Shown: positions 38,170-47,093, counted from the first letter of the stretch. The stretch is 64,000 bases of DNA from Candidatus Jettenia sp. AMX2 (GCA_030583665.1 CP129469.1:2533043-2597042); one strand, 5' to 3'. Translations and numbers: made by a program. The notes: a model not told the origin generated them from the letters alone.

Positions 38170-39296
38170 TGCCTGACGCCCCTCAGTGTATTACCAGGGT
38201 CTCCCTGAACAATCTTTACCCTGGAGCCGTCCCGTAAGTCAATATGGCCAGCCGAAACCACCTTATCACCGGGTGAAACGCCCCTGATGACTTGAGCGGT
38301 ACCGGGACGGCGAAGTCCCACCTCAACTTCACGTTCATATGCAATATTGTCCGCTACGACAAAGACTTTATAACCCACCTGTGTACCTATAAGCGCATTT
38401 TCCGGCACAGCAGGCTTATCCTCAAGCACTTCAACGGTAACAACTGCCGTAGCGAAACCCCCTGGCTTAAGCAATCCGTCTTTGTTTCCCAACCGGGCCT
38501 TAACGGTAAAATTACGCGTTGCCTCATCGATATCCGGACTAATAAATGTTGTCTCCGCCCCAAATCGCCGGTCTGGATAGGCGGCAACCATTATTTCAAC
38601 TGCCTGTCCATATTCCACTTCGCCAATGTACCGCTCCGGCAGCGCAAAAGTCATCTCAAGCTCCCTGCTGAAAAGCCTTACCAGCGGCTGACCAGGCCGT
38701 ACAAAATCACCAATGTCAACCATCCTTACTGACAAAGTCCCGGAAAAAGGCGCCCTCACCATGGTATCATTAATCTGCTCCTCTATCAGTAAAATATCAG
38801 CATTAATTCCCTCAACCATAGCAAGGGCAGATAGAAACGCCGCCCGCTGACGCTCATAATCTTCAACAGAAACCGCCCCGTCTTTATGTAACTTGCTGAA
38901 CCGCTCATATGTTTGACCGGCGTATTCAAGCTCCGATTCCGCACCTTTCAGCGATGCCTGCGCCGATGCAAGCCTCATCCGAAGTTTTTCACCACGGACA
39001 ACCACCAGAAGCTCACCCTCCTCAACGGTTTGACCTTCCCGAAACAGGATCTGTTCGACAAGACCTTCAGCCTCGCCCGCAACCTCAACAGACTGCACCG
39101 CCCGCAGCGTACCTATCCCCCGCACGCGCCGCTCAAATGTCTCCGTCCGGACCTCTGCTACTTCAACCACTACCGCACGCACTTTCATTTCAACCGGCAG
39201 TTCTTCACCACACCCCCCGGTAAAAACCATAACGAGCATAGCCATCGTCACTAATGCTATGTTATATATGTTCTTAAAATTGATATTATTGAGCAT
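38166..39296 (-). CDS. RND efflux periplasmic adaptor (membrane fusion protein)
   Basis: 376 residues. A signal peptide ends in a lipobox (VFTGGC), so the protein is probably an inner-membrane-attached lipoprotein like AcrA. Next come the barrel-sandwich/lipoyl half-motifs (GIGTLRAVQSVEVAGEAEGL and APFSGTLSVRMVDIGDFV), a helical hairpin between them, then the beta-barrel and membrane-proximal domain (GYKVFVVADNIAYEREVEVG). It links the RND pump to an outer-membrane channel. Its stop overlaps the pump start codon by four bases, so synthesis is coupled. Confidence 0.95.
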   Translation of the reverse strand: MLNNINFKNIYNIALVTMAMLVMVFTGGCGEELPVEMKVRAVVVEVAEVRTETFERRVRGIGTLRAVQSVEVAGEAEGLVEQILFREGQTVEEGELLVVVRGEKLRMRLASAQASLKGAESELEYAGQTYERFSKLHKDGAVSVEDYERQRAAFLSALAMVEGINADILLIEEQINDTMVRAPFSGTLSVRMVDIGDFVRPGQPLVRLFSRELEMTFALPERYIGEVEYGQAVEIMVAAYPDRRFGAETTFISPDIDEATRNFTVKARLGNKDGLLKPGGFATAVVTVEVLEDKPAVPENALIGTQVGYKVFVVADNIAYEREVEVGLRRPGTAQVIRGVSPGDKVVSAGHIDLRDGSRVKIVQGDPGNTLRGVRQ

Positions 39297-39404
39297 ATCT
39301 CCTGCCCACCTTCCAACATAAGGTAAACATCATAAGCTTCCCTGTAACGATGAAGATAACCGAAAACTACTGGTTCACCATCCACACAGCACGGGCTAAT
39401 TTTT

Positions 39405-39475
39405 GAATTAGGCCTTCGGCGACTAAAAAACACATTTTCCCTCCCTTGACGGGAGGGATTAAGGGAGGGTGACAG
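39405..39475. repeat. Composite repeat: AATTAGGCCTTCGGCGACT plus GGGAGGGATTAAGGGAGGG
   Basis: The 70 bases from GAATTAGGCCTTCGGCGACT through CCCTCCCTTGACGGGAGGG to AAGGGAGGGTGA recur almost unchanged at 44563-44630, so two modules travel together as a unit. The first module alone recurs at 4122-4145, 5645-5665, 20957-20976, 44706-44727 and (reverse) 54119-54137. Confidence 0.8.
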
Positions 39476-39554
39476 AGCTTGGAACTGTTCTTTTCCTTTA
39501 CCCCCACCTTTGGCAGTGGCTTTTTCATTACACGGCACATACCGGTAAAAGCGA

Positions 39555-39645
39555 CCCCCACGGCCCCCCTTTACCAAGCTTTACTAAGGGGGATTTAGGT
39601 GGTTGCCGTAAAACCGCTTAAATAACATAAAAATTCCTATACAAT
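39555..39645. repeat. CCCCCCTTTACC...ACTAAGGGGG hairpin with AAAATTCCTATACAATTA tail
   Basis: A member of the hairpin family seen at 3982-4048 and 10303-10329, followed by the AAACCGCTTAAATAACAT and AAAATTCCTATACAATTA modules that also follow the copy at 10303. The rest of 39297-39947 shows no gene. Confidence 0.7.
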
Positions 39646-39859
39646 TAATTACACCGGTACGGAGAGGATTTTATTTTAAACTATTCCGCCAGTAAATCTA
39701 CAGATGTTTTTTTATAATAACAACATGACGGTAAAATCGGATATTTCCTGCTTTTTCAACTACCCTTCTTAACTAATCAACCACTCCTTACCCAAGAAAT
39801 CTATGAATCCAACATTACAACGTTATTCTGAGAAAAGGGTTAAGTTCAACTGATTTAGT

Positions 39860-39888
39860 TTGACAACCGGTATGGCATGATATAATAT
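39860..39888 (+). promoter_or_regulatory. Promoter for the K+/H+ antiporter gene
   Basis: TTGACA at 39860-39865 with TAATAT at 39883-39888 (17-base spacer) overlapping TATAAT at 39881-39886 (15-base spacer). It lies about 60 bases before the start codon. Confidence 0.6.
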
Positions 39889-39947
39889 ACCCCGATTTAT
39901 ACTAAAAATATGAAGGTCTTTGTTGTAGGAATCCTGATTACAAGATT

Positions 39948-41414
39948 ATGAACGAATACATTCTCATTGGCGCTTCCATTTTGCTGCTCATAAGTGTTTT
40001 TGTCAGCAAAATCTCCGACCGGTTCGGTATACCTGCACTCCTATTATTCCTGATATTAGGGATGCTTGCAGGTTCAGATGGACCCGGAGGCATCCATTTC
40101 GACGACCCTGCCCTGACACAATTTATTGGCGTTATCGCGCTGGTACTGATTTTATTCTCCGGAGGACTTAGCACAGAATGGAATCATGTCCGCCCCGTTA
40201 TCAAAGAAGGCCTGATTCTTTCTATTCTCGGAGTTTTTATTACAGCGCTTATAGTTGGTCTTTTTGTAAGTGTACTTTTTGGCTTTTCATTGTTTGAGGG
40301 TCTGCTGCTTGGTTCGATAGTCTCATCTACAGACGCTGCGGCAGTATTTTCCATACTGCGTTCCAAAGGCGTTAGTTTAAAAGGACGGTTGAAACCGCTG
40401 CTGGAACTTGAGTCGGGCAGCAATGACCCCATGGCAATATTCCTTACAATTGGTCTGATCCAGTTTATTACCAAACCAGACTTATCGTCTTTAAACTTAA
40501 TTGTTTTTTTTATCCAACAATTGCTCGTCGGCGCAGTTCTGGGTTACGGTATGGGCAGGGCAACACTTTTTCTCATTAATCGTTTGAAGTTAGGTCACGA
40601 AGGTCTCTATCCTGTCCTGACGCTATCGTTAGTATTTTTTACCTATGGATTAACCGATGTAATTGGCGGCAGTGGTTTCCTGGCTGTCTACATGACTGGG
40701 ATAATTCTGGGCAAGCATGATTTCATCCACAAAAGAAGCCTGTTGCATTTTCACGACGGTTTAGCCTGGCTCATGCAAATCGCCATGTTCCTGACCCTGG
40801 GCTTGCTTGTTTTCCCTTCACTCCTGGTCCCTATAATAGACATCGGTTTGCTTATCGCAGTATTTCTGATGCTTATAGCACGTCCTGTTAGCATTTTTGT
40901 GGGTTTGCTGCCAAGTGCTTTTAACTGGCGTGAAAAGACTTTAATATCCTGGGTCGGCCTGCGCGGAGCAGTCCCCATTATATTGGCAACCTTTCCTTTG
41001 CTGGCAAGAATCCCACAGGCTGACTTGATTTTTAACGTGGTTTTTTTCATTGTGCTGACTTCGGTGTTACTGCAGGGAACATCTATTCCCTTGATTGCTC
41101 GATGGTTAAGGGTTGATGCACCGATAATGCCCAAACGGCTGTATCCCCTCGAATACACACCCATGGATGGGTTGAAAAGCGAACTAAAGGAATTGTACAT
41201 ACCGCCTGACTCAAATATTGCTGAAAAAGCCATTGTCGAACTGGGACTTCCTGCCAATTTTTTGATAATCCTTATCGTCAGAGGCAATGATTTTGTGCTG
41301 CCAAGTGGGAAAACAATTCTGCAAGCCAACGACACGTTACTGGCGCTATCAGACAAACAATCCTTTGCTGAAGTTCAGGTGAAGTTCAACCTTCTGGAAA
41401 AGGTATCAAAATAA
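39948..41414 (+). CDS. CPA1/NhaP2-type K+ (Na+)/H+ antiporter with TrkA-C domain
   Basis: 488 residues. The first about 385 form a 12-13 helix exchanger: ISDRFGIPALLLFLILGMLAG, LILFSGGLST, VSSTDAAAVFSILR (the conserved acidic helix) and GLRGAVPIILATFPL. The C-terminal about 90 residues form an RCK/TrkA-C-like regulatory domain (ELYIPPDSNIAEKAIVELGL ... LPSGKTILQANDTLLAL). This order matches NhaP2/CvrA cation-proton antiporters, which adjust cytoplasmic pH and K+ or Na+. Ion preference cannot be read from the sequence. It stands alone with its own promoter. Confidence 0.92.
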   Translation: MNEYILIGASILLLISVFVSKISDRFGIPALLLFLILGMLAGSDGPGGIHFDDPALTQFIGVIALVLILFSGGLSTEWNHVRPVIKEGLILSILGVFITALIVGLFVSVLFGFSLFEGLLLGSIVSSTDAAAVFSILRSKGVSLKGRLKPLLELESGSNDPMAIFLTIGLIQFITKPDLSSLNLIVFFIQQLLVGAVLGYGMGRATLFLINRLKLGHEGLYPVLTLSLVFFTYGLTDVIGGSGFLAVYMTGIILGKHDFIHKRSLLHFHDGLAWLMQIAMFLTLGLLVFPSLLVPIIDIGLLIAVFLMLIARPVSIFVGLLPSAFNWREKTLISWVGLRGAVPIILATFPLLARIPQADLIFNVVFFIVLTSVLLQGTSIPLIARWLRVDAPIMPKRLYPLEYTPMDGLKSELKELYIPPDSNIAEKAIVELGLPANFLIILIVRGNDFVLPSGKTILQANDTLLALSDKQSFAEVQVKFNLLEKVSK

Positions 41415-41577
41415 TTTTGTGAAGATATCAATATGCAAAATACAAAACCTCCAACCCTTCAATTCCAATTGTACGTTACACGTAGATGAAGTAGCGCGCG
41501 GACAAGTTGATCCTTAATCCAGCGCCGGGGGAAGGGATTTCTTTGTTTGTCGCATGTAATGACATTCCTCAACAGTC

Positions 41578-41830
41578 TTTACGAGGAGCGAAGCAACGAA
41601 GCAATCTCTAATGACCGCGGTGGGATAGTTTTCTCGTCGGTTGAAGATATGTTCGGTTTGCTATAGCCTTCAGATACATTCCCATCAACATACTTCTGAA
41701 ACAATGTATCTATTCAGCATAATTTATAACACACCCCTAAATCCCCTCTTAATAGATGGGACTTACACGTTAATATAAAACGTATACCGGTTTTAAATCC
41801 CCTTTAAAAAGAGGGGTGGTAGCGTAGCTG
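41578..41830. repeat. Repeat-filled intergenic region
   Basis: Holds AGGAGCGAAGCAACGAAGC (REP family) at 41581-41599. A GTTGAAGATATGTTCGGTTTG block at 41640-41660 is shared with 44525-44546. A long imperfect hairpin from CACCCCTAAATCCCC (41740) to AGAGGGGTGGTAGCG (41810-41825) follows. No convincing gene lies in 41415-42219. Confidence 0.6.
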
Positions 41831-42219
41831 ACGGTGTGTGTATATTAACACGCTGAATAGATACGAAATCTCACAAAATTATTATCCAAAAAAGATATCT
41901 TCTTTGTTTGAGCAATATATTGAAGTTTTTGGGCACGCATACTGTATGGATGTTACATCTGAGAGACAAAGGATAGCAAAAATGCTTTATTTTTTATTAT
42001 GTGAATTAAAAACAGTCAAGCTGATTGTTGTTTTCCATTTAACCGTTTAATACACCATGCCTTTTTGATACAATGTGACATAAGAGTATGAAAAACAGTT
42101 AGTCAAATCACCGGTATTTTGGCAGACAATGACCGCCCTCATCAGAAAAGGGTAGTCAAGAGTACAGATACATTTGACGTTATTTAATTTTTCTGATAAA
42201 AAGCGGCGGAGGAATGATA

Positions 42220-43842
42220 ATGACAGATCAACTTTTTTCATCCATAATCCCTGCAGATGAGATGATACCGGAACGCTTCCGCATCACATCCCCAATCGCG
42301 CAGCGTCACTATCTCTGTAACGGGGTACTCAGGGAAGCAATCGGTCCCCGGCAGGATGTTTTGTCCCCAATATGCAAAGCAAACGGCGAAGCTGTTAAAC
42401 AACGGGTAATTGGCAGCTACCCTTTGCTAAACGAAAAAGACGCTATCGAAGTGCTGGATGCGGCGTGCAAGGCTTATGATTACGGAAGGGGAACATGGCC
42501 AACCATGACAGTCGAGGAACGCATTAGACATGTGGAGGATTTTGCCTACCGGATGAAAGAGAAACGCGAAGATGTCGTCAAGCTCCTGATGTGGGAGATT
42601 GGGAAGACATTCCCTGATGCCGGAAAAGAGTTTGACCGTACGATTGATTATATTGATGATACCATTGATGCGATGAAGGATCTTGATCGTGTATCATCGC
42701 GGTTTGTCATCGAGCAGGGCTTTATTGCGCAGATCCGCAGGGCGCCTCTTGGCGTGGTGCTGTGCATGGGACCCTTCAACTATCCTCTTAACGAAACCTT
42801 CACAACCCTGATTCCTGCCCTTATCATGGGCAATACCATTATATTCAAACCTCCGAAACTGGGTGTTCTGCTGCACGAACCGCTTCTTGAGGCATTCCGG
42901 GACTCCTTTCCGCCGGGGGTTGTCAACACAGTTTATGGCGAGGGAAAAACGGTTGTTGGCCCCCTTATGCGATCGGGAAAGATTGATGTGCTGGCATTCA
43001 TCGGCAGCAGCCGGGTAGCCGATATCCTTAAGCACCAACACCCGAAACCGCACCGCCTCAGATGTGTCCTCGGACTCGAAGCCAAGAACCCCGGATTCGT
43101 TCTTCAGGATGCCGACCTGGACCATTCGGTTAAGGAGTGCGTGCTGGGTACCCTGTCATACAACGGCCAGCGGTGTACTGCGCTTAAAATACTTTTTGTA
43201 CATGAAAGCATTGTTGACTCATTCATAGCGAAATTCAGCGATGCTGTTAACAAACTCAAAGGCGGCATGCCATGGGATGCGAAAGTTCAGGTCACACCAT
43301 TGCCTGAACCTGACAAAACAAAATACCTTACAGAACTGATACAGGATGCCTGTGCCAAAGGCGCCCGCATTGTCAACAAGGGTGGTGGTACGGTAATAGG
43401 GACTTATATGTCACCAGCAGTTGTGTATCCGGTTTTAGCAGGCATGAGGCTGTACACCGAGGAACAGTTCGGCCCGGTTGTTCCGATCGCTTCGTTCAGG
43501 GATATCGAAGAACCCATGAGCTATGTCATTCAGTCTGACTACGGGCAACAGGTAAGCCTGTTCGGGACCAATGCAGAAATCATCGCAAAACTTATAGACC
43601 CTCTGGTCAATCAGGTATGCCGGGTCAATATAAACAGTCAATGCCAGCGCGGTCCCGATACGTTTCCTTATACGGGCAGAAAAAGTTCGGCAGAAGGTAC
43701 TCTTTCCGTTTCAGATGCGTTGCGGGCCTTCACCATACGAACACTTGTTGCAGCCAAGGAAACGGAAGCAAACAGGCATATCATCAAATCAATTGTAACA
43801 GAACGGCAATCCCGGTTTCTTTCAACGGATTTTATCCTGTAG
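42220..43842 (+). CDS. gapN: NADP-dependent non-phosphorylating glyceraldehyde-3-phosphate dehydrogenase (GapN-type aldehyde dehydrogenase)
   Basis: About 540 residues of the aldehyde dehydrogenase superfamily. Catalytic residues are visible: the general-base Glu in LGLEAKNPGFV and the nucleophile Cys in YNGQRCTALK. The FNYPLNETFTTLIPALIMGN block is the GapN form of the substrate/coenzyme-binding loop, so oxidation of glyceraldehyde-3-phosphate to 3-phosphoglycerate with NADP+ is the best guess. The protein is somewhat longer than usual (about 480-500) because of an N-terminal extension before the Rossmann part. The second of two near-adjacent ATGs is preferred because GGAGGA sits 7 bases before it. 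Stands alone, flanked by repeat-rich DNA. Confidence 0.85.
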   Translation: MTDQLFSSIIPADEMIPERFRITSPIAQRHYLCNGVLREAIGPRQDVLSPICKANGEAVKQRVIGSYPLLNEKDAIEVLDAACKAYDYGRGTWPTMTVEERIRHVEDFAYRMKEKREDVVKLLMWEIGKTFPDAGKEFDRTIDYIDDTIDAMKDLDRVSSRFVIEQGFIAQIRRAPLGVVLCMGPFNYPLNETFTTLIPALIMGNTIIFKPPKLGVLLHEPLLEAFRDSFPPGVVNTVYGEGKTVVGPLMRSGKIDVLAFIGSSRVADILKHQHPKPHRLRCVLGLEAKNPGFVLQDADLDHSVKECVLGTLSYNGQRCTALKILFVHESIVDSFIAKFSDAVNKLKGGMPWDAKVQVTPLPEPDKTKYLTELIQDACAKGARIVNKGGGTVIGTYMSPAVVYPVLAGMRLYTEEQFGPVVPIASFRDIEEPMSYVIQSDYGQQVSLFGTNAEIIAKLIDPLVNQVCRVNINSQCQRGPDTFPYTGRKSSAEGTLSVSDALRAFTIRTLVAAKETEANRHIIKSIVTERQSRFLSTDFIL

Positions 43843-44162
43843 CACCGTGTTAACCGGGAACAATTGCCAGCTACATCACCGGCACTGGTTTTTATTGCTA
43901 TTACATTGACACCATCATTATCAATAACGGTGACCCTGCTGATCGCATACCATGGAATGATAAAGACTTTACAGGGAGATGCAAGGTGCATCCCCCATAC
44001 CTAAAAACGCTTGTTTGCAAAAGGCAAATTTACATCTTGCTTTTGTTTGGATTTTGTACCGTTTACGTGCAACAAATACATAGACACATCACACTATATC
44101 CCTCCATGATTGCAGCAAACCCGGAATTATTCACTTTTTATAAAATTTTATAATATTTACCC

Positions 44163-44189
44163 TAAAGTCTTCCGGCCACTAGCCGATAA
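44163..44189 (+). promoter_or_regulatory. Sigma-28 type promoter, upstream orphan copy
   Basis: TAAAGTCT at 44163-44170, exactly 11 bases, GCCGATAA at 44182-44189. This is one base from the flagellar sigma-28 consensus (TAAAGTTT-N11-GCCGATAA). The surrounding 70 bases resemble the fliC promoter region at 44800-44875, but no gene follows it for 900 bases. Confidence 0.7.
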
Positions 44190-44332
44190 TATAATTGCAT
44201 TCAGGAATTTCCAGCAAAGTCAAATGGCAGGTGATATCGTACCTAACAGATGAGGCCGAGCAGGATATGGTTAACCTTGTTTCTTTGGTTTGTATACAGG
44301 TATATGGGACATGGTAAATCCTGAAATAAATG

Positions 44333-44500
44333 TCATTGCGAGGAGCGAAGCGACGAAGCAATCTCACGGTCATGGGGGAAGGGATTGCTTCAGGTTTTGC
44401 CTTCGCAATGACGGGTACGGCAGGAGGGGATTGCTTCGGAAAAGACCATCGCAATGACAAGCACACAGTCATTGCGAACGTAAGCAAAGCAATCTTTCAA
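44333..44500. repeat. Array of CATTGCGAGGAGCGAAGCGA repeats
   Basis: Four alternating-orientation units: GTCATTGCGAGGAGCGAAGC (44333), GATTGCTTCAGG...CGCAATGACGG (44384-44413), GATTGCTTCGG...CGCAATGACAAG (44428-44461) and GTCATTGCGAACG...AAGCAATC (44468-44494). Adjacent units can fold into larger hairpins. Confidence 0.8.
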
Positions 44501-44562
44501 GACCAGCGGGATCGTTTTCCCGTAGATTGAAGATATGTTCGGTTTGATACTTTGAGTACTAT

Positions 44563-44727
44563 AATTAAGCCTTCGGCGACTAAAAAACACATTTTCCCTC
44601 CCTTGACGGGAGGGATTAAGGGAGGGTGATCACAGATTGTTCCTTTCACCCCCACCGAACCTCCCCCTCGATGGGGAGGAACTAACAGTTTGAAATTCCT
44701 ATACATTTAATTAAGCCTTCGGCGGCT
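44563..44727. repeat. Composite TTCGGCGACT / GGGAGGG repeat, second copy
   Basis: 44563-44630 duplicates 39405-39475. It is followed by CCTCCCCCTCGATGGGGAGG (44651-44670), an AAATTCCTATACATTTAATT module and another AAGCCTTCGGCGGCT (44713-44727). No gene was found in 43843-45092. Confidence 0.75.
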
Positions 44728-44824
44728 TTTACTTACGTAATAACAAGGCGCGTCTTGTCACTACAGGGTTGGTTTTAAATTTCCTCTGTTGGATGTTATT
44801 TATTAAATTTCATAAAATTTACAC

Positions 44825-44851
44825 TAAAGTCTTCAGGTAATTAACCGATAA
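44825..44851 (+). promoter_or_regulatory. Sigma-28 (FliA) promoter of fliC
   Basis: TAAAGTCT at 44825-44832, 11 bases, ACCGATAA at 44844-44851. Lies about 240 bases before the flagellin start codon on the same strand. fliA itself is encoded at 58974-59732. Confidence 0.82.
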
Positions 44852-45092
44852 TATGTTTGCATTCAGGAGTTTCTTATGAAACCAATTGAGGATATTCATT
44901 ATATTAAGGAGGTGATGCATGGGAAATGGTTAAATAAAGTAGTATTTTGTTAAGACTGGATTATGTGTTTTTCTTTCTTATTGTTTTCGTTTGCTGAATT
45001 TGGCATGGACGCTAAATCAGCCAGGTACTTAAAATTAACCGTGTAGCCGGTGTTTCAGTAACGCCGTACACAAAAATCAGGGAGGATTTAAA

Positions 45093-46223
45093 ATGAGTTT
45101 AAGAATACAAAATAACATAGCAGCCCTTAATACGCATCGAAATCTTCAGTTAGCCGGCTCAAATCTATCAAAGTCTTTGGAAAGACTGTCTTCGGGTTTC
45201 AGGATTAACAAGGCATCGGATGATGCAGCCGGCCTTGCCGTATCTATGCGATTCAGATCGCAAATAGGAAGTTTGAAACAGGGTGCAAGGAATGCATCCG
45301 AGGCAACTTCAATGCTGCAGATTGCTGAAGGTGCAGCCGATCAGATCACAAACATCCTGCAGAGGATGAAAGAACTTGCAACACAGGCGGCATCATCAAA
45401 CACAAGTCAGGCAGATCGCGTGAATATAGATAATGAAGTTACAAGTCTCAGATCTGAAATAGACCGAATTGCCACTTCCACCAAATATTCAGGTACGCGC
45501 TTGATAGACGGAAGTTTTGGAACGCTTGGTGTTTCTACTTGGGGAGGCTTGAATAATCCGTCGCTTGGTATAGTGGATATTGACGTTTCCGGTGCAGCAG
45601 CGGGCACAACATATACAGTCACTATTTCCAGTGTTGGCGGCGCCGGTACGGCTACTAACACCTTGACAATTACACAAAATGGCTCTTCACAAACTATTGA
45701 ACGAGGTGCATTAAGTGGTTTGGATACGAACGTCCTGAATTTCTCGACTTTTGGTATCAAAGTTACCGTAAACAACTTATTTGCTACTGCCAACACTACA
45801 ACCACGATGTCTACTACGGCAGCAGCAACGGCATCATTCCAGGTTGGCTATGAAGATGCGTCGGATAATAGAATCTCTTTCTCAATAGGTGATCTGACAG
45901 AAAACGGATTAAGTTTAACTGGTATTGATGTAAGTTCGATAACCGGCGCCCAAACCGCTTTGACAACGATTGATGACGCTATCAATGACTTAGCAGACGT
46001 CCGTGCTTCGATCGGTGGAGCACAAAACCGGCTTGAGTTTGCAAGGGCAAACCTTTCTACCATGATTGAAAACATGAGCGCCGCAGAATCGGTCATTCGT
46101 GATGCCGATATGGCCCAGGAAACCGTAGATTTTACAAAGAACCGAATCCTGACGCAAGCTGGCATTGCTATGCTTGCTCAAGCCAATATGGCACCAGAGG
46201 GCGTACTAAGCTTGCTCAGATAA
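45093..46223 (+). CDS. fliC: Flagellin
   Basis: 376 residues, the filament subunit. The conserved N-terminal D0/D1 part (about 1-145) reads LRIQNNIAALNTHRNLQLAG, then LERLSSGFRINKASDDAAGL. The C-terminal D1/D0 part (about 290-376) contains ASIGGAQNRLEFARANLSTM and ends QANMAPEGVLSLLR. The middle (about 150-285) is Thr/Ser/Gly-rich and variable, as expected for the surface-exposed domain. It is secreted through the flagellar export gate (FlhA/FlhB here) with FliS as chaperone. Shine-Dalgarno GGGAGG precedes the ATG; a sigma-28 promoter lies at 44825-44851 and a terminator at 46279-46319. Confidence 0.98.
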   Translation: MSLRIQNNIAALNTHRNLQLAGSNLSKSLERLSSGFRINKASDDAAGLAVSMRFRSQIGSLKQGARNASEATSMLQIAEGAADQITNILQRMKELATQAASSNTSQADRVNIDNEVTSLRSEIDRIATSTKYSGTRLIDGSFGTLGVSTWGGLNNPSLGIVDIDVSGAAAGTTYTVTISSVGGAGTATNTLTITQNGSSQTIERGALSGLDTNVLNFSTFGIKVTVNNLFATANTTTTMSTTAAATASFQVGYEDASDNRISFSIGDLTENGLSLTGIDVSSITGAQTALTTIDDAINDLADVRASIGGAQNRLEFARANLSTMIENMSAAESVIRDADMAQETVDFTKNRILTQAGIAMLAQANMAPEGVLSLLR

Positions 46224-46278
46224 GATACAAATACAGATTTTCGTTAGTATTAATTCTTTGATTTGATGAAGCTTCAAC

Positions 46279-46319
46279 AAAGGGGGGAATGGATAGTATA
46301 ACCTTCCCCCCTTTAATTT
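46279..46319 (+). terminator. Rho-independent terminator of fliC
   Basis: An 11-bp stem AAAGGGGGGAA (46279-46289) with TTCCCCCCTTT (46304-46314), a 14-base loop and a T-rich end (AATTT). Confidence 0.85.
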
Positions 46320-46349
46320 CGGATTGCGGATTGCGGATTGGAATGAAGG

Positions 46350-46739
46350 ATGGATAAAGATGGATTGAAGCGTAGGACAAAACGGTTTGCACTTTGTGTT
46401 ATTCGCCTTGTCAGATCATTGCCCACGGGGAAAACTGCTGATGTGCTTGGCAAACAATTGTTGCGTTCAGGCACTTCCGTAGGAGCAAATTATAGGGCTG
46501 CATGCAGGGCTAAATCGACTGCTGATTTCGTTTATAAGATGGAAATTGTAGAAGAAGAAACGGACGAATCCCTTTACTGGATGGAACTCTTCTGTGAGGC
46601 AGGAATTATGAAACCCAAAGAGCTGGAGCCTATCATGAAAGAAGCTACTGAACTTTTAGCCATTACTGTTGCATCTATCAAAACTGTAAAAAACAGAATA
46701 AAATCCGAAATCCGAAATTCAAAATCCGAAATTCAATAA
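46350..46739 (+). CDS. Four-helix bundle protein (23S rRNA intervening-sequence / S23 family)
   Basis: 129 residues. The core (about 8-115) has the family pattern: FALCVIRLVRSLPTGKTADVL, LLRSGTSVGANYRAA, KMEIVEEETDESLYWMELF and a final helix with TELLAITVASIKT. Members were first found inside 23S rRNA intervening sequences and are also free-standing in many genomes; they form pentameric four-helix bundles and their role is unknown. The last about 12 residues (KSEIRNSKSEIQ) are encoded by an AATCCGAAATTC dispersed repeat, so the natural C-terminus has been extended by repeat sequence. It sits between fliC and fliD, but no flagellar role is implied. Confidence 0.88.
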   Translation: MDKDGLKRRTKRFALCVIRLVRSLPTGKTADVLGKQLLRSGTSVGANYRAACRAKSTADFVYKMEIVEEETDESLYWMELFCEAGIMKPKELEPIMKEATELLAITVASIKTVKNRIKSEIRNSKSEIQ

Positions 46740-46754
46740 AGGGTAGAAAAATAG

Positions 46755-46790
46755 ATCATGGTGTGTAAATATTACCCACCATGATTTTAC
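46755..46790 (+). terminator. Possible terminator after the four-helix gene
   Basis: ATCATGGTG (46755-46763) pairs with CACCATGAT (46777-46785), followed by TTTTA. The stem is only 9 bp and the loop 13 bases. Confidence 0.4.
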
Positions 46791-46925
46791 CTACAGAACA
46801 AACAGAAATACCATAAGTTATTGCTAATACAATGGATAAATCAACATTAATTTATTTAGTCTTTTGGAATGAGTATTGCATAACGAAACATTGTGTATAA
46901 GGAATTTTAAAAAGGACGAACAAGC

Positions 46926-47093
46926 ATGAAGAATAATATAGACAGAAGGAATTTTCTTGCCTGGTATTGTTTGTATGCTACCTCAGAAGAAATTAAAAGG
47001 GCAGAACAAACAAACAAGGAAACAATAAACAGATTAGTGAGTGAATATTCTAATGAAATTGAGATGCTGCAGACAGCAAAAATATTCTTATAA
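46926..47093 (+). CDS. Small hypothetical protein, 55 aa
   Basis: Reads MKNNIDRRNFLAWYCLYATS, then a charged helix (EEIKRAEQTNKETINRLVSE) and ends MLQTAKIFL. AAAGGA lies about 9 bases upstream of the ATG. No family is recognised. Its placement ahead of fliD and its helical, chaperone-like composition would fit a small flagellar accessory protein, but that is guesswork. Confidence 0.4.
   Translation: MKNNIDRRNFLAWYCLYATSEEIKRAEQTNKETINRLVSEYSNEIEMLQTAKIFL

Noticed and set aside
37300-38208. 302-codon open frame on the + strand
   Set aside because: Antisense to the RND pump gene, whose conserved motifs run through the same bases on the other strand.
41838-42050. 70-codon open frame between the antiporter and gapN
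   Set aside because: No ribosome-binding site, no recognisable sequence, and it overlaps the end of a hairpin repeat.
44221-44256. Similarity of the words around GATATCGTACCTAACAGATGA to the end of the TldD-like gene (470-491)
   Set aside because: Only about 20 bases match and the surrounding sequence does not; most likely chance.
44995-45030. Sigma-54 promoter (TTGGCATGGACGC) upstream of fliC
   Set aside because: The GG and GC dinucleotides are not at the required 10-base separation; the sigma-28 match at 44825 explains the gene better.
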